Shown here: positions 46,961-60,411 of the stretch, piece after piece
Layout of the letters: each line of letters opens with the position of its first letter
Position numbering within the stretch: position 1 is the stretch's first letter
Origin: Diphasiastrum complanatum
Taxonomy: Eukaryota > Streptophyta > Lycopodiopsida > Lycopodiales > Lycopodiaceae
Direction: 5' to 3'
Length of the DNA: 64,000 nucleotides
Assembly (NCBI GenBank): GCA_029204225.1
Contig: CM055111.1
Coordinates: forward strand, 15,875,207 to 15,939,206
Program-made: the position numbers and the translations under genes
The notes under the pieces: generated by a model
What the model was told of the DNA's origin: nothing
The model's database searches: none
What the model saw: the letters and a program-made list of their open reading frames with translations, nothing else

Positions 46961-49900
46961 AATGGGCTCCACTCTGGTGAGATCGTGGATGACTACAATT
47001 GTCTGCATGTGATTTTTCAGTCATGAAACTCTCTTTGCATGTTTTGTTGATCGGCCGCAATCCTATGGTTGCGGTCGCTTCAGTCTTCGAGTTTTTTGGC
47101 CTTCGAAGATTTTTTGTATGATCGCAAACTTTATTACTGCGGTTGCAGGGATTTGCCTTTGGGACCTCAGCCTTCGAACTTCATCCTTGAGACTTCAAGC
47201 TTCGGGCTTCATCCTTCGGATTTTGGATTCGTCCTTGGTGGTTCGCGGTTTCTTTTGGTTCTGGGCAATTTCTACTTGTGGGTAGTTTCCATGAATTTCT
47301 GCAAATACTATGTCAAATGCCATCAAAGCTTTGTGGCTAGAAACATGAAGTTTCTTTAGCTTCCTCTCAAAGCATGGTAGCTTGATGACTCCCAGACTTG
47401 TTATTTGTTTTTTAAACATCCCTTTATCTAAGCGCTTAGTGAAGATGTTGGTCACCATCCGCTTGGTTCCAATGAAAGCGGTTTTCAGTTCGTTCCTCTC
47501 AACTAGGTCCCTTATCAAATGGTATTTGATTACGATGTGCTTCGTTATTGAATGAAACATGGGATCCTTCAATAAGTGTATGGTAGATGTATTCTCCATT
47601 TTCAAGATCAAAGGCTCATTGGTGGTTTCACCAGGGTGTCGAGGAACTGTCTAAGCCACGTGATCTCATTGGCCATCTTTGCGGCTGCAGCGTATTCCGC
47701 TTCATAGAATGACTGAGCGGTGATGGTCTGCTTCTTGCTGACCCAGAGTACGGCTACATTTGCTGCTATGGTGCATCCTCCTAAGACGCTTTTACAATCA
47801 TCTTTTAGTGATGCCCAACTTGCATCACTGTATGACTGCAACTGGAATACCTCATCACAGGAGTAACACAGGCCATAATCCTTCATGTGTTGAAGAAACT
47901 GTAGAGAGCATTTTGCAATCTTCCAGTGCGTAGGACCTGGATTTACATTGAATTGGCTTATCCTAAACATGGCGTAAGCAATGTCTTCATGGTTTAGAAC
48001 ACTTTGGTGAATAATGGCATGTTGTACCACAATTGTAACATGTGCCTTGAACTCACTTAGGTGGGGCAGTTGTTTAAGAATACATAGTTTCTTGTGCTGT
48101 CGTAATTGTCTAAGCAGCAACAAATCACTTCGGTGATAATTTCGGCTTTGAAAGTGTGCCTGAATTCGATGGTGCTCATTGAGAGTAATGATAGGATTCC
48201 TCAACTTTAGCTTCATATAGATATAAAACTTCTCCAAAGGAGCTTTCAACATGCAATACTTGTAATGCCTTGCATTCATTGTTAGAATGCTTTAGCAATC
48301 TACATTTCGTACACCAAAATACATGTGTTCGAAGATGGAGCTTTCTAGCATTTGTCAAATACTTTCACCTTTTGGTAATTCATCTACTTGGTTAGATCAG
48401 CAATGTTCTTCTTCCAAACCTTCTTTGTCTTCGACTGGTCTAATGAGTCTTTACTTTCTTCTTTGATTTCTTTTATCTTTTATTGTCTTGCTCATCAATA
48501 GAAGAATAAAAACTTTCAGTATTTGATTACTCATTGGAAGAACTAGAACTTGAATATGAGGACAATTCACTATCAGAGTCCACACCTCATTTTTCTTTAT
48601 GGATTCCATCTCGTCGTTCATGGCTTGTACCCATTTGTCCTAGTTGGGGCTTTCGATGGCCTCCTTGTAGGTTTGCTGTTCACTATTGCATCCGCAAAAC
48701 TCTTCAGATGTCGAAGCCATGCTACCAAACACGAATCCAATTGACGTTGTTCGCTCTCTCGTTGATCTCCTGGGAGATCCTCTAGGGTTTGGGTGATGCC
48801 TTTCCCTTGGTCCTTACGGCTAGGTGCGGAACCATTTCGATTTCCTGGTGCTCTAGCAGTAGGTGGGGTTGCGGTCTGTTTATCGTCTTCAAAGTCATCA
48901 CTCATTATATGTGGGATTCGAACATTTTCATGTGAGTGTTCATGGTCCGCTCCCTCTGTCATAGTTGGCATAGTACTGCTTCTCTAAGATTTTGTAATTG
49001 ACAGGGTCTTCGTTAGCATCGTTCTGGTTTCATCAAACTTGACATCTCTCACGATCTTGACTTGATTGGTCTCTGGCATGTAGATCTTGTAGTAGGACGA
49101 ATGGTTTTCATACCCCACGAGCTATCCCTGCTCAGCCTTCTCGTCCACCTTCTTTCAAATTTTGATTGGTATGTGTGCATAAGCAACATAGCCAAAGATC
49201 CGTGCATGCATCAGATTGGGTTTATCCCCCACCATAGCTCATATGGTGTCGTGTGAGGGAAACCGGATTTCTCGATCCTGTTATGGATGTAGGCAACTGC
49301 AGCTACTGCTTCAGCCCATAGCACTCTCGGTGCCCTTGAATAGGCCATCATACACCTTGCGGCTTCCATGAGGGCCCTATTCTTTCTTTCAGCAACATTG
49401 TTGTGCTGTGGTGTGTAAGATGAGGTCCTTCTATGAAGGATTCCACGGCTAGTGCAGAAATCAGTGAAACGATTGGAGATGTACTCACCGCCACGATCAA
49501 TTCTGATCTTCCTAACTTTGCTTCCTATCCACTTCTCTGTCTAGTTCACATATTCTATAAGCTTGTCAAGTGCTTCTGACTTTTTATGTATGATTGTGGC
49601 GAACTTGCTATAGTCATCAATGAAAGTTATATAATACTTTGAGCCTCCTATAGAGATCACGTTGAAGGGTCCACAAATGTCCAAGTGTATCAACTCCAAA
49701 AGCTTTATTGCCCTAAATGAGTCCCTTGTGAAGAGAACTTGATGCACGCATCACAAGATGTTGAGTTGGTTGCATTCCTTATGCTTACTCATGTGATCGC
49801 TACATGCTGGCTTGCCTTGTATAGGGTCATTGAGTTCATGTGGCATAGTCTCCTATGGCATAGAACCTCTGTGGATTCATGGGCTTGGTGTCCTTCATCT

Positions 49901-51690
49901 ACTGGTAGGCGTACCTTCGAATGATACAAGTTGTCTCGTCGTCTACCTTGTGTGACCAGGCTTGTGTGACCAGGGTGCTGGTGCTAGCATCAACAACATT
50001 GCATGTTTCGCTGGAAAACGTCACACGCATTCCGGCATCCACTATCCTTAACACTGAGAGCAAGTCTTGCTGCAACGTGAGCACATAGAGTACATCGTCC
50101 AACCTTTGGTGGTTGTTGTTGGTGTTGAGCCACAATGAACCAATGTCATTCACTTGGTGTTGTGAACAGTCTCCAAGAACTATGTATCTGTAGGGGTCTA
50201 AGTTACAAAAGTCAGCGATGATCTGTCTGGATGTCACAAAATGTGACCTCGCTCCTAAATCGAGGATAACTTCTTGTGTATCAGATTTTGATGTTGCGCA
50301 TAAATCTGTGCACAAGTAAGTTGCCACATTCCTATTGTTGGCTTTTTCTTCGGCCATCTTGGAGGATTTGGGTTCCTCCACGTAGGAAGAGCTGTTGTGG
50401 CTCTTTGCCTTGAGGTGGCTTACTCATCCATGACTGCATGTCCTTTCTTGTGATTTCAGTTGTCACGAAAAGGTGTGAAATCAGGGCTAGCTAGTCTTTC
50501 AATGGCAAGCTTTCTAACCAGATAAACACAAAGGAAACTAGGATTGTGTTGTGCTTTGTCTATGCCATTGACATACAAATTATTAGTAACCCACTGACGT
50601 TCATTAGCTGCTTCACCTAATTTAAAGGGAGATACTATTTTCGCATGAAGCCATTTTTTGTCTTTTAGAAACTTTAGGGCATCATTTCTACAAAACATAG
50701 CATGCTTCTTAATAGTATCTTCATCTAGATGTGTGTGTATTCCAGTAGAAGTTTCATAAGTTTGAACCAAACAGAATGGGATTTTGAAGCAATATTGTTA
50801 ATATCGGTGTGTTGTGGAATGATATGATTTAAACCTTTCTCCAAAGTCTATTGTAGAAACTTATTCCTAATGATAGCAAGGTCTGTAGAAACTTAATGAC
50901 CAGATTTGTTGGAAATAAAGGTTTCAAGATGTCTAGATGTATTATAACAGCATTTGATGTAGATTATCTATTTTGAAGTTGCAAAAATTATCAAAGCAAA
51001 TTACCATTCATGTTTGTATCAGATACGTAAGACCATCCAAATGTAATATCATGAAAAGATTTTTGAATGACACCATATTCATGCAAAAAACATAAGTATT
51101 CACCTAGTTGGACAAGCAATTTATTCTATTCTGATTGGAAGGCCTTGGCTATATCAACCAAATGCTATAGTTCATTGGCAGAAGAAATAACTACATTTTT
51201 TAACTAGCACATTAGATTCTAAAGGAAAGCTTGAAGAACATATAATTAGGCCATGCAACCCTTGGAATCTGACGGGTCAGTTTATGTGGACTAATTTTGC
51301 GATTCCTGATTAAACCCAGATAGAGTTCAATACTGATACTAACAAGTGGCCACTACCACTAAATCAATTTAACACTGCCGATCTACCTTTGATCTATTTA
51401 AACATTCAACAAGAGATGAGCCAATATGCAGAATAAAGATTGACAACTGAACATGTACAGACAAGGATTAAGCATTAAGCAAATAAGGTGTGCACAAAAT
51501 GGCAATTGTTTGACATGAATAATTGTTTTCTTAGAGCGATGTGTGACCAACCCACACAACGCATCGGCGCAAGAGATTCTATGTCTCTCACGGAGTATAT
51601 TTTTCTGGTCTCGCTTACTAGCGGACTCCTTGACATCAGCTGGCAGTTCTGTGCCTAACTCACCAACCAGTTTTCTGGTGTTCACTCCAT
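46961..51690 (-). mobile_element. Ty1/copia element, array copy 1
   Basis: Minus-strand order from the right: gag start (51398-51685), protease (49899-50381, with LDLGARSHF), integrase (~49200-49750), linker (~48530-48970), reverse transcriptase end and RNase H (47195-48279, with YSDASWASLKDDCKS and AEYAAAAK), then an LTR-like end (~46980-47190). A reverse-transcriptase-like fragment of another type (50440-51390) separates protease from gag. Broken in many places. Confidence 0.8.
50440..51390 (-). mobile_element. Reverse-transcriptase-like fragment inserted in copia copy 1
   Basis: An open stretch at 50456-50770 (KKHAMFCRNDALKFLKDK, NNLYVNGIDKAQHNPSFLC, LAIERLASPDFTPF) is homologous to 11654-12148. 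Upstream minus-strand sequence to ~51390 looks eroded. The insertion splits the gag region of the copia element. Confidence 0.55.
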
Positions 51691-54600
51691 TTATATAGAG
51701 ATTGAGAAAACATGGTTTAATTAATCATTGGCTAAAAGAACACTGGATTATGCACGTTCTAACGGCACCCAGTTGTCCATTAGCATCGTCCGTGGAGTTG
51801 GTTTAGCTCCTGGTACCCTGCTTGATCTCCCTTTCCTTGGAGCATGAAGATCTGCCACTCTGGTGAGATCGTGGATGACTACAATCATCTACATGCGGTT
51901 TTTTGGTCGTGAAACTCTCTTCACATATTTTGTTTATCGACCGCAATCCTACGGTTGCAGTGGTTTCGGCGTTTAGAGATTCTCTGTATGAACGCAAACT
52001 TCATTATTGCCTTTGGGACCTCGGCCTTCAAACTTCATCCTTGGGACTTCGGACTTCGGCCTTCAGCCTTCGTCCTTCATATTTCTGATTCCTTCCTTGG
52101 CAGATGGCGATTTCTTTCGGTTTTGGGCGGTTTTTGCCTGTGGGTAGCTTCCGTGAATTTCTGCAGACACTAAGTCAAAAGCTATCAAAGCTTTGTGGCT
52201 AGAAACATGAAGTTTCTTCAGCTCCCTCTCAAAGTGTGGTAGCTTGATGACTCTGAGACTTGTTCTCTGTTTTTCAAACATCCCTTTGTCTAAGGGCTTA
52301 GTGAAGATGTCAGCCACCATCTGCTTTGTTCCAATGAAAGCGGTTTTCAGTTTGTTCCTCTTAACTAGGTCCCTTATCAAATGGTATTTGATTGTGATGT
52401 GCTTCGTTCTTCAATGAAACATGGGATCCTTCATTCAGTGTATGGCAGATGTATTGTCCATTTGCAGGATCAGAGTCTAATTGATGGTTTCATGATCTGC
52501 CAATCCTATCTAAGCCATGTGATCTTGTTGGCCATCTTTGTAGCTACAACGTATTCTGCTTCGTAGGATGACAAAGCGGTGATGGTCTATTTCTTGCTGA
52601 CCGAGAGAACGGCTGCATTTGCTGCTATGATGCATCCTCTTGAGACGCTTTTACAATTGTCTTTTAGTGATGCCCAACTTGCATTACTGTTACTGGAATC
52701 CCGCATCACGGGAGTAGCACAAACCTTTGTGTGCTAAAGGTACTGTAGAATGTGTTTTGCAATCTTCCAGGGCACAGAACTTGAATTTACATCGATCTGG
52801 CTGATTCTAAACACGGTGTAATTAATAGAGGGCACGTGTTATCTGCCATATACATCAATCATCCAATTAGCCTCCTGTAAGGAGTGTGCAGTATGGCTTC
52901 TTCCTCTTCGATGGTTTGCGGACCATCTTCCTTTGTCAGAATCGTTCCTGCAAGTATTGGGGTGTTTGTCCCTTTGCAATCTGTCATCCCAAAATCATCT
53001 AGGATCTTCCGGATGTACCTAGACTAATGAAGATATAGCTTTCCTTTGTCATAGTCACGGCCAATTTGCAAACCCAAGTAGCACCTGGCTTCTCCTAGGT
53101 CTGTTATCTCTTTGAGATGTCATTCTTCACTTGTGCAATGAGCGTATCACTTCTGCATAGGATCAAGGTGTCATCCACATAGATATCAATGATTATGATC
53201 TCTCTATCTATGACCTTCACATAAATGTTGTAATTGGCCATAAGAGGCTAGAAACCCAGAGATCTAAGGATATGATCCTTTTTCTTGTACCACTTCCCCT
53301 AGGCAGATTGTTTCAAACCGTAGATGCTTTTGTGCATTCGGCAGGCATAGGTAGCAAGGGATGTGCTTATGAAGACATGAGATTGGTCCATGTAAACCTC
53401 TTCATCCAATTCGCCATGTAAGAAGGCAGTTTTCCCATCCACTATGTGGATTCTGAGGTCGTAAGTAGCCACCTATGCAAACAATAAACATAGAAACTCA
53501 TGTTTCATCACTAAAGAGAAGGTATCAGTGTATCAATCACGTACTCTTGTGAGAAGCCCTTCGCTACAAGTCTGGCCTTGTATCTAGAAACACCTCTTTT
53601 GGTCCATGCTTCAATTTGTACACCCATTTGCATTTCACGATCTTGCACTTTTCTGGTATGGGTTCCAGTGTCCACACCTCATTTTTCTTCATGGATTCCA
53701 TCTCCTCGTTCATGGCTTGTACCCATTTGTCCTTGTCGGGACTTTCGATGGCTTCCTCGTAGGTTTCCCATTCGCCGCTGAATCTGCAGACTCTTCAGAT
53801 GTCAAAGTCGAGCTGCCAGTTGACTGGAACTGTTCACTCTCTCGTTGCTCTCTTGGGAGAATCCTCAAGGGGTGCAATGTGTTTCCCTTTGTCCTTGCAA
53901 CTAGGTGCGGAACCATTACGGTTTCCTTGTGCTCTAGCGATAGGTCGGGTTGCAATCTATTCATCATCTTCTGAATCGTCACTCAGTTGATGTGGGATTT
54001 GAACATGTTCATTTGAGTGTTCAGGGTTCGCTCCCTCTATCATGGTTGGTAGGTTGTAGTATTGCTTTCCTAAGATTTCGTAATTGATAGGGTCATCGTT
54101 AGGCCATCATTCTGGTTTTATCAAACTTGACATCTCTGACGGTCTTGGCTTGATTGGTCTCAAACATGTAGATCCTATAGTATGACGAATGGTTGTCATA
54201 CCCCACGAGCTATCCCTACTCGACCTTCTCATCCAGCTTCTTTCGAAGTTTTTCTGGTACATGTGCATAAGCAACACAGCCAAAGATTCTTGCATCCATC
54301 AAATTGGGTTTACTGCCCTACCATAACTCATGTGGTGTCGTATGAGGGACACCAGATTTGTCGATCCTATGATGTAGGCGGTTGCAACTACTGCTTCAAC
54401 CCATAGCTCGTGTGGTGTCATGTGAAGGACACCGGATTTGCTGATTCTATTATGGATGTAGGCAGCTGCAGCTACTGCTTCAGCCATAGCACTGTCGCTT
54501 CTCTGCCAAGTTCACATATTCTATGAACTTGTTAAGTGCTTCCGAAATGTTATGTATGAAGTAGACTATGGAGAACTTGCTATAGTCAACAATGAAAGTT

Positions 54601-55899
54601 ATATAATACTTTGAGCTTCCTACAGAGATCACGTGCAAGGGTTTGCAGACGTCCAAGTGTATCAACTCCAAAATCTTTGTTGCCCTAAAGAAATCCCTTG
54701 TGAAGTATGAGACATCTTTCCCTTGATGCACGCATACAAGATGTTGAGTTGGTTGCATTCCTTACGCTTACTCCTGTGATCGCACCATGTTGGCTTGCCT
54801 TGTACATGGCCACTAAGTTCATGTGGCATAGTCTTCATGTGGCATAGTCTCCTGTGGCATAGAACATATGTGGATTCATGGGCTTGGTGTGCTTCATCTA
54901 TTGGTAGGCATACCTCAAAACTTGTGTGACTAGGGTGTTGGTGCTAGCATCAACAACGTTGGATGTTTTGTTGCCAAACGTCACACGCATTCCGATGTCC
55001 GTTATCCTTGCAACTGAGAGCAAATCCTGCTGCAACATGGGCACATAGAGTACATCGTCCAATGTTCGGTCGTTGTCGTTGGTGTTGAGCCACAACGAAC
55101 CAGTGCCGTTCACCTGGTGTCGTGAACCGTCTCCAGGAACTATGTATCTTTAATCAAGGATAATTTCTTGGGTATCAGATGTTGATGTCACGCATACATC
55201 TGTGTACAAGTAAGCTGCCGCATTCCTATTGTTGGCTTTTTCTTCAACCATCTTGGAGGATTCAAGTTCCTCCACATAGGAAGAGCTGTTGTGGCTCTCC
55301 CATTTGCCTTGAGGTGACTTACTCCTCGGGTTCTGGTAGTAGTCCATGGCTGCATGACCTTTCTTGTGACAATGGATGCATTCAATCTTTGGGATCAACC
55401 AACACATGTCAACGGTGTGGCCATCTCATTTGCATCGCACACAAGTGTTCTTGTCACTGTCGGTTTGCTTCGACTTGCCCCTTCCATTCCATTTGCCATT
55501 TGGGCCTCCCTTTGTCTGCTGGAGGTGATCTTGCCTCTGATCTGACTCTCTCTTAGGCTTGACCAAATTCTTTAGCTTCTCCTTGATGCTGTATAGAGCT
55601 TGATCGGAGGTGTCCCTGGTGTCAAAGTGCTCGTGGGCTTCCACCTCTTCTCTGATTTCGATCACAACCTTTTATAGGGTCATAGCTGGATCCTTAGCTA
55701 GCAGCATTTTGGTGGTTTGGAAGGATCTGGGTAGAGCTCGTAGCATGCAGGTGAGCTGCTTCTTTGCTGAGACTGCATTCTCTACTCCTGTGTTATGCAA
55801 CGAAAGGAACAGACCCTTCGTCTTTCTGACAAAGGAGGTGAGGTCATAATTCTTTTCTAAGAGCGTTTTGTGACCAACCCACGCTGCATGTCGGCACAA
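51691..55899 (-). mobile_element. Ty1/copia element, array copy 2
   Basis: Same family as copy 1 and the same order on the minus strand: gag (55150-55899, with zinc knuckles CIHCHKKGHAAMDYY), protease (54898-55140), integrase (54100-54760), linker (53600-54000), reverse transcriptase (~52800-53600), RNase H (52063-52700), LTR-like block (51691-52062) shared with copy 1. Broken in many places. Confidence 0.8.
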
Positions 55900-56580
55900 G
55901 AGATTCTATGTCTCTCACAAACTATGTTTTTCTAGTCTCGCTTACTAGCGGACTCCTTGACATCATCTGGCAGTTATGTGCCTAACTCACCTAACCAATT
56001 TTATGGCATTCACTCCGTTTATATAGAGATTCAAAAAGCATGTTTTAATCAATCATGGATTACAAGAACACTAGGTTGTGCACGTTCTAACGGCACCCAG
56101 TTGTCCATCAGCATCGTTCGTGGTTAAGCTCCTGGTACCCTACTTGATCTCCCTTGTCCTTGAAGTGTGAAGATCCGCCGCTCTGGTGAGATCGTGGATG
56201 ACCGCAATCGTCCTCATCTGTTTTTTGGTCATGAAACTCTCTTCACATGTTTCATTGATCCATTGCAGTCCTACGGTTGCAGTGGTTTCGACCTTCGAGT
56301 TTTTCGGCCTTTGGCCTTCAGAGACTTTTTGTATGACAACAAACTTCATTATTGCGGTTGTGGGGATTTACGTTTGAGACCTCGGCCTTGGAATTTGTCC
56401 TTAGGAATTTAGGCTTCGGAGTTCGGGCTTCGTCCTTCAAATTTTGGATTTTGTCCTTGGTGGTTTGCAGTTTCTTTCAGTTCTGGGTGGTTTCTGCCTG
56501 TGGGTAGTTTCCGTGAATTTCTGCAAACACTAAGTCAAAAGCTATCAAAGCTTTGTCGCTAGAAACATGAAGTTTCTTCA
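55900..56580 (-). repeat. Copia LTR-like block
   Basis: Homologous to 51500-52150 and, inverted, to 63220-63980. Contains a TATA-like TCTATATAAACGG on the minus strand (near 56025-56037). It joins the RNase H end of one element to the gag start of the next. Confidence 0.65.
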
Positions 56581-56589
56581 CTGGAGTTA

Positions 56590-59395
56590 CTATCAATACT
56601 GCTTGTCATGCATATATTCATCAAATACTATGAACTTATACTCCACATGTCACAATTTGGATTGCTTGAAGCCTTGAGGTTATTAATTACAAATATGGCA
56701 TTGAATGGCATTTCAAGACATAACTACTAATTTTGACAACTATGGTATCCATGTCAAAGATTGTTCCAAATCCTCAGTGCTAGACATGCATGTAACAATA
56801 CTATAGATCCAATTTCACTCTGCTATATCTTGTTCATCAATAGCCAAAATCCTTTGGAGTATGTTTGCACATAATATTTGTCTTAATAACTACCAATATT
56901 CTATGTAATACTCACGGAAATCTAATATACACAATTCTTATAAGTTGCCTTATGTATGAGGTCTATGCTCATTATTATGTAGTGTTTTTTGCCAACAATT
57001 TTAGGATTTTTCTAAAAAATGACTATTTTTCTATATCATCTTACCATAAGTATAACTTTAATATGGATTAAAAAATACATTGAAAGTAGAGATATAGTGT
57101 TCAAAAGTGCATGAAATGGAATTCACCTTCAAAGATTGGTTTCATTTTACAAAATATACCATATTAAAGACAATAATATCTTATTCACAAAGAATACCAA
57201 AGCCTTGCTAGAAATGTCTGAATCCATCTCTAGGTAGAAACCTAAAGTGGTCACCTGGATTCCAAAAATGATTTCCAATCTTTCGTTTAGACATTTGTTG
57301 GATGATCACATATCTCACATATAGTAAACTTTTTTGAAATTGAATTGACATGTACCATCCTACCACTAGGTGCAATTGAATGAAAAAAATATATTTGATC
57401 ATTGTTATTTTTCTCTCATATAAAATGTCATAGCTTTATAATGATCACCTACCCATGAGATAAGAATCCTCAATGTGTTACAAACTGGATCAGAAGTAGG
57501 ATGTATTGTTCATGCAAAGAAGCTTAGAATTTTGTCATAGCCAACTATCATTACAGAACAATGCTTGACAAGTGCTCTTAAGTTAGAACTTGTGCCGAAA
57601 CAAGTGTTCATAATGTTTGAATTGCATAGGTGATATACATTGCAGACGTAGACATAATGGTCATGTGTAGCTTTTTGCTTAAATTCAATGTGGTGAATGC
57701 TTTGCCATTCAACAAGCTCTTATTGAAGACGGTGTAGCTAAGGATAGACAGCCAATATCTAGAGAGAATAAGAATCTCAAGTGTCGGACATGGCTCTCCC
57801 AATTTGATCCACTTTGTGGGTCACAGTGTTGTGAAAGCAGCTTAGTGATTCTCTTATGTGACCCACCAATATATCAGTCAAAAAGTAAAACTCTCTTTTA
57901 TCATAGGTCAAGGATGGCCAAGAAACTTCCCTATGGGGCTTCTCTAACCTTCCATGTGAGAGTCCATACATTAGGTGTCCAAGTGGTGACACTCAAAAGG
58001 AGGACCGTAATGTCTTAAAGATTGAGACCTAAAGACCCAAAGCCTTGTTTAGCTCTCTCAAACCCAAGCCTCACGTTGTGGAGTGGATGTTTTGAAACCT
58101 AAAATGTTAATGACAATCGGTCACTAAAAAATGTGGGCCAAGATTTTTGACGGAAATGATACTTCGGTGTCTCCATTTGCATGCTTTTGATCGTCCTTGA
58201 AGATAAGAGATCGTGTGTTTAATTTTGAGAGTTTCCGTAACATGTGTGATGGTCTACGCATGCATGATGGTCTAGGAGTTATTTCACTGAAATAAAGTCG
58301 CGTTCAAATACTAATTGTGTTGTCTATTGACTCCTTTTTCACATAGTGTCTAAATTCATGGTTGGTTTAGTGCTCATTTCCTTGAGTTTCTATTGAGAAA
58401 CTTTGATGTATGTTTGAGTGGCATTCTGAATCACAATGATTCAGTCTGCCCATGGATGCATGTGAAAGACTGGTATCAACCTCTGGTAGGAGAAGCCCAG
58501 TGAGGGTATTTCTCAAAAAGAGCGTATAACATATGCCGATGACAGGAGGGAATGTAGGTTCTACTTTCGAAAACTGCAAAAGGAAGCAGATATAGAGTAG
58601 GTTAATATCCTTACCACATAATAGTTGGATAGCCCACTGTTGGTAATGATTCTTTAATCCTAGTAATTATTAATCACATAAATCATCCATCTTGCAATGG
58701 TTACTGTGAAAGAATTTTACAATATGATGAGAAAGGTGTTTCAGAAAAGGATTTCGAAGTGAAATATGACATCCTAGACAGAACATTCAAAACAATTATA
58801 AGTACAGAATGCATCATGGAATCTATGGGACATACGACACAAGTCCAAGGAAATTGCAAAGCACAGCAGATTGAGAATAGGTTATTAGGCTTATGACACA
58901 GCAATTCATAGCCTATTGTTAGTAACGGTAATTTTGTACTAGTAATTAGTATGACACAAAGCATCCATTTTTCAATGATTAAGCTGCGGAAGAATTCCAC
59001 ATGATGACGGAGATTTATGATAAAAAGAATTAGTATTTGGTGTAACGTAACTACGTAGCAGGAGATCCAAATTGCTCGCATACCAAAGAAATTGGTTGCT
59101 ATTGACTGCATAGATGAGGGAATAGCTTAATAGCCTCGTCACACTACAGTTTCATAGCCTAATGGAGCTTCATGATAAAAAGACATAACATTTGCTGTAA
59201 CGTAATTACGTAGGAGTTCAGAATTGGTCGCATACCAATGAAAACGGTTGTTATTGATTGCATAGATGATAAGGACAAAATATTTCGAGTATATTGGAAG
59301 AAAACGGAGCAAGAATAGCAAAATCGCACTCAATCTCAAAGTTCAAATGCCAAATCTAGTTTTAGGTTTTGAGCGTGTATCGAGTTTGAGACCCA
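56590..59395. other. Non-coding part of left palindrome arm
   Basis: AT-rich DNA that includes expansin 3' flank (about 59070-59395) and unrelated sequence with no gene recognised. Mirrored at 60412-63210. Confidence 0.55.
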
Positions 59396-59702
59396 TCAGT
59401 AAATCTGATTTCCACTAAAAGTTTGACCGAATTGCCAATCTGAAGGAACAACATTATAGGAGGTAGCTTGCTTCCCATCACTTGTAGTGACCTGAAACGA
59501 GAGGCTTTGGCCTACCAGTGCTGTGTCGCATTCACAGTTTTGTCCCCACTTCCGTTTCATGCTAATCCAGCCCGTTTGGTTTCCTTTAACAGACATAGCG
59601 GATACTTCGCCTTCTCCAGCTACGTTGCTGACAAGCACAAGGTTGGACAATCGATTGCCGTTGAGAGTGAATTTGATGCCTCCTTGCTTCTTGCATGGCA
59701 CC
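59396..59702 (-). pseudogene. Expansin exon 3 copy (left arm)
   Basis: Open minus-strand copy of the CBM63-encoding exon with its intron acceptor, but without exons 1 and 2. Compared with 46051-46357 it has K for Q in GGIKF, V for I in SAMSVKG, K for Q before RKWGQN, C for W in GQNCECD, V for I, A for V and D for N near the end. A lone third exon cannot make an expansin. Confidence 0.88.
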
Positions 59703-60104
59703 CTACACGGATCCATCATAAGGTTATAAAGAGTTCTTACGTCAAACAATGATTGGTACTTTCTTAATTAATTTCATAAATTTCATATTCGTCTTGTTGT
59801 GTCGTAGCTTTAGAAGCGTATATCGAACTTTGAATTCATTAATTCGATTCATCACAATGATGTAATGTACAAGCAGCGCTTACCGATCATAGAATTATTC
59901 GATCTTTCGTAATTCTATGATCGGTAAGCGCTGCTTGTACATTACATCATTGTGATGAATCGAATTAATGAATTCAAAGTTCGATATACGCTTCTAAAGC
60001 TACGACACAACAAGACGAATATGAAATTTATGAAATTAATTAAGAAAGTACCAATCATTGTTTGACGTAAGAACTCTTTATAACCTTATGATGGATCCGT
60101 GTAG

Positions 60105-60411
60105 GGTGCCATGCAAGAAGCAAGGAGGCATCAAATTCACTCTCAACGGCAATCGATTGTCCAACCTTGTGCTTGTCAGCAACGTAGCTGGAGAAGGCGA
60201 AGTATCCGCTATGTCTGTTAAAGGAAACCAAACGGGCTGGATTAGCATGAAACGGAAGTGGGGACAAAACTGTGAATGCGACACAGCACTGGTAGGCCAA
60301 AGCCTCTCGTTTCAGGTCACTACAAGTGATGGGAAGCAAGCTACCTCCTATAATGTTGTTCCTTCAGATTGGCAATTCGGTCAAACTTTTAGTGGAAATC
60401 AGATTTACTGA
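60105..60411 (+). pseudogene. Expansin exon 3 copy (right arm)
   Basis: Identical at protein level to the left-arm copy 59396-59702 and differing from the exon at 46051-46357 by the same residues. Intron acceptor GTGTAG and stop TGA are preserved; no upstream exons follow. Confidence 0.88.

Larger units (their letters stand above)
55872..59897. repeat. Left arm of ~8.1 kb palindrome
   Basis: Reverse complement of 59910-64000. The innermost stem is TACCGATCATAGAATTA (59881-59897) against TAATTCTATGATCGGTA (59910-59926), separated by 12 bases. Paired positions sum to 119807 near the centre and to about 119833 and 119872 further out because of small length differences. Confidence 0.95.

Noticed and set aside
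59880-59930. Palindrome as a missed-adapter sequencing artefact
   Set aside because: Arms differ by substitutions and a ~27-base insertion across several kilobases, which a single molecule read back on itself would not show consistently. Not fully excluded without reads.
59468-60339. 94-codon reading frames antisense to the expansin exon copies
   Set aside because: They are shadows of the CBM63-encoding exon on the opposite strand, as at 46001-46285.
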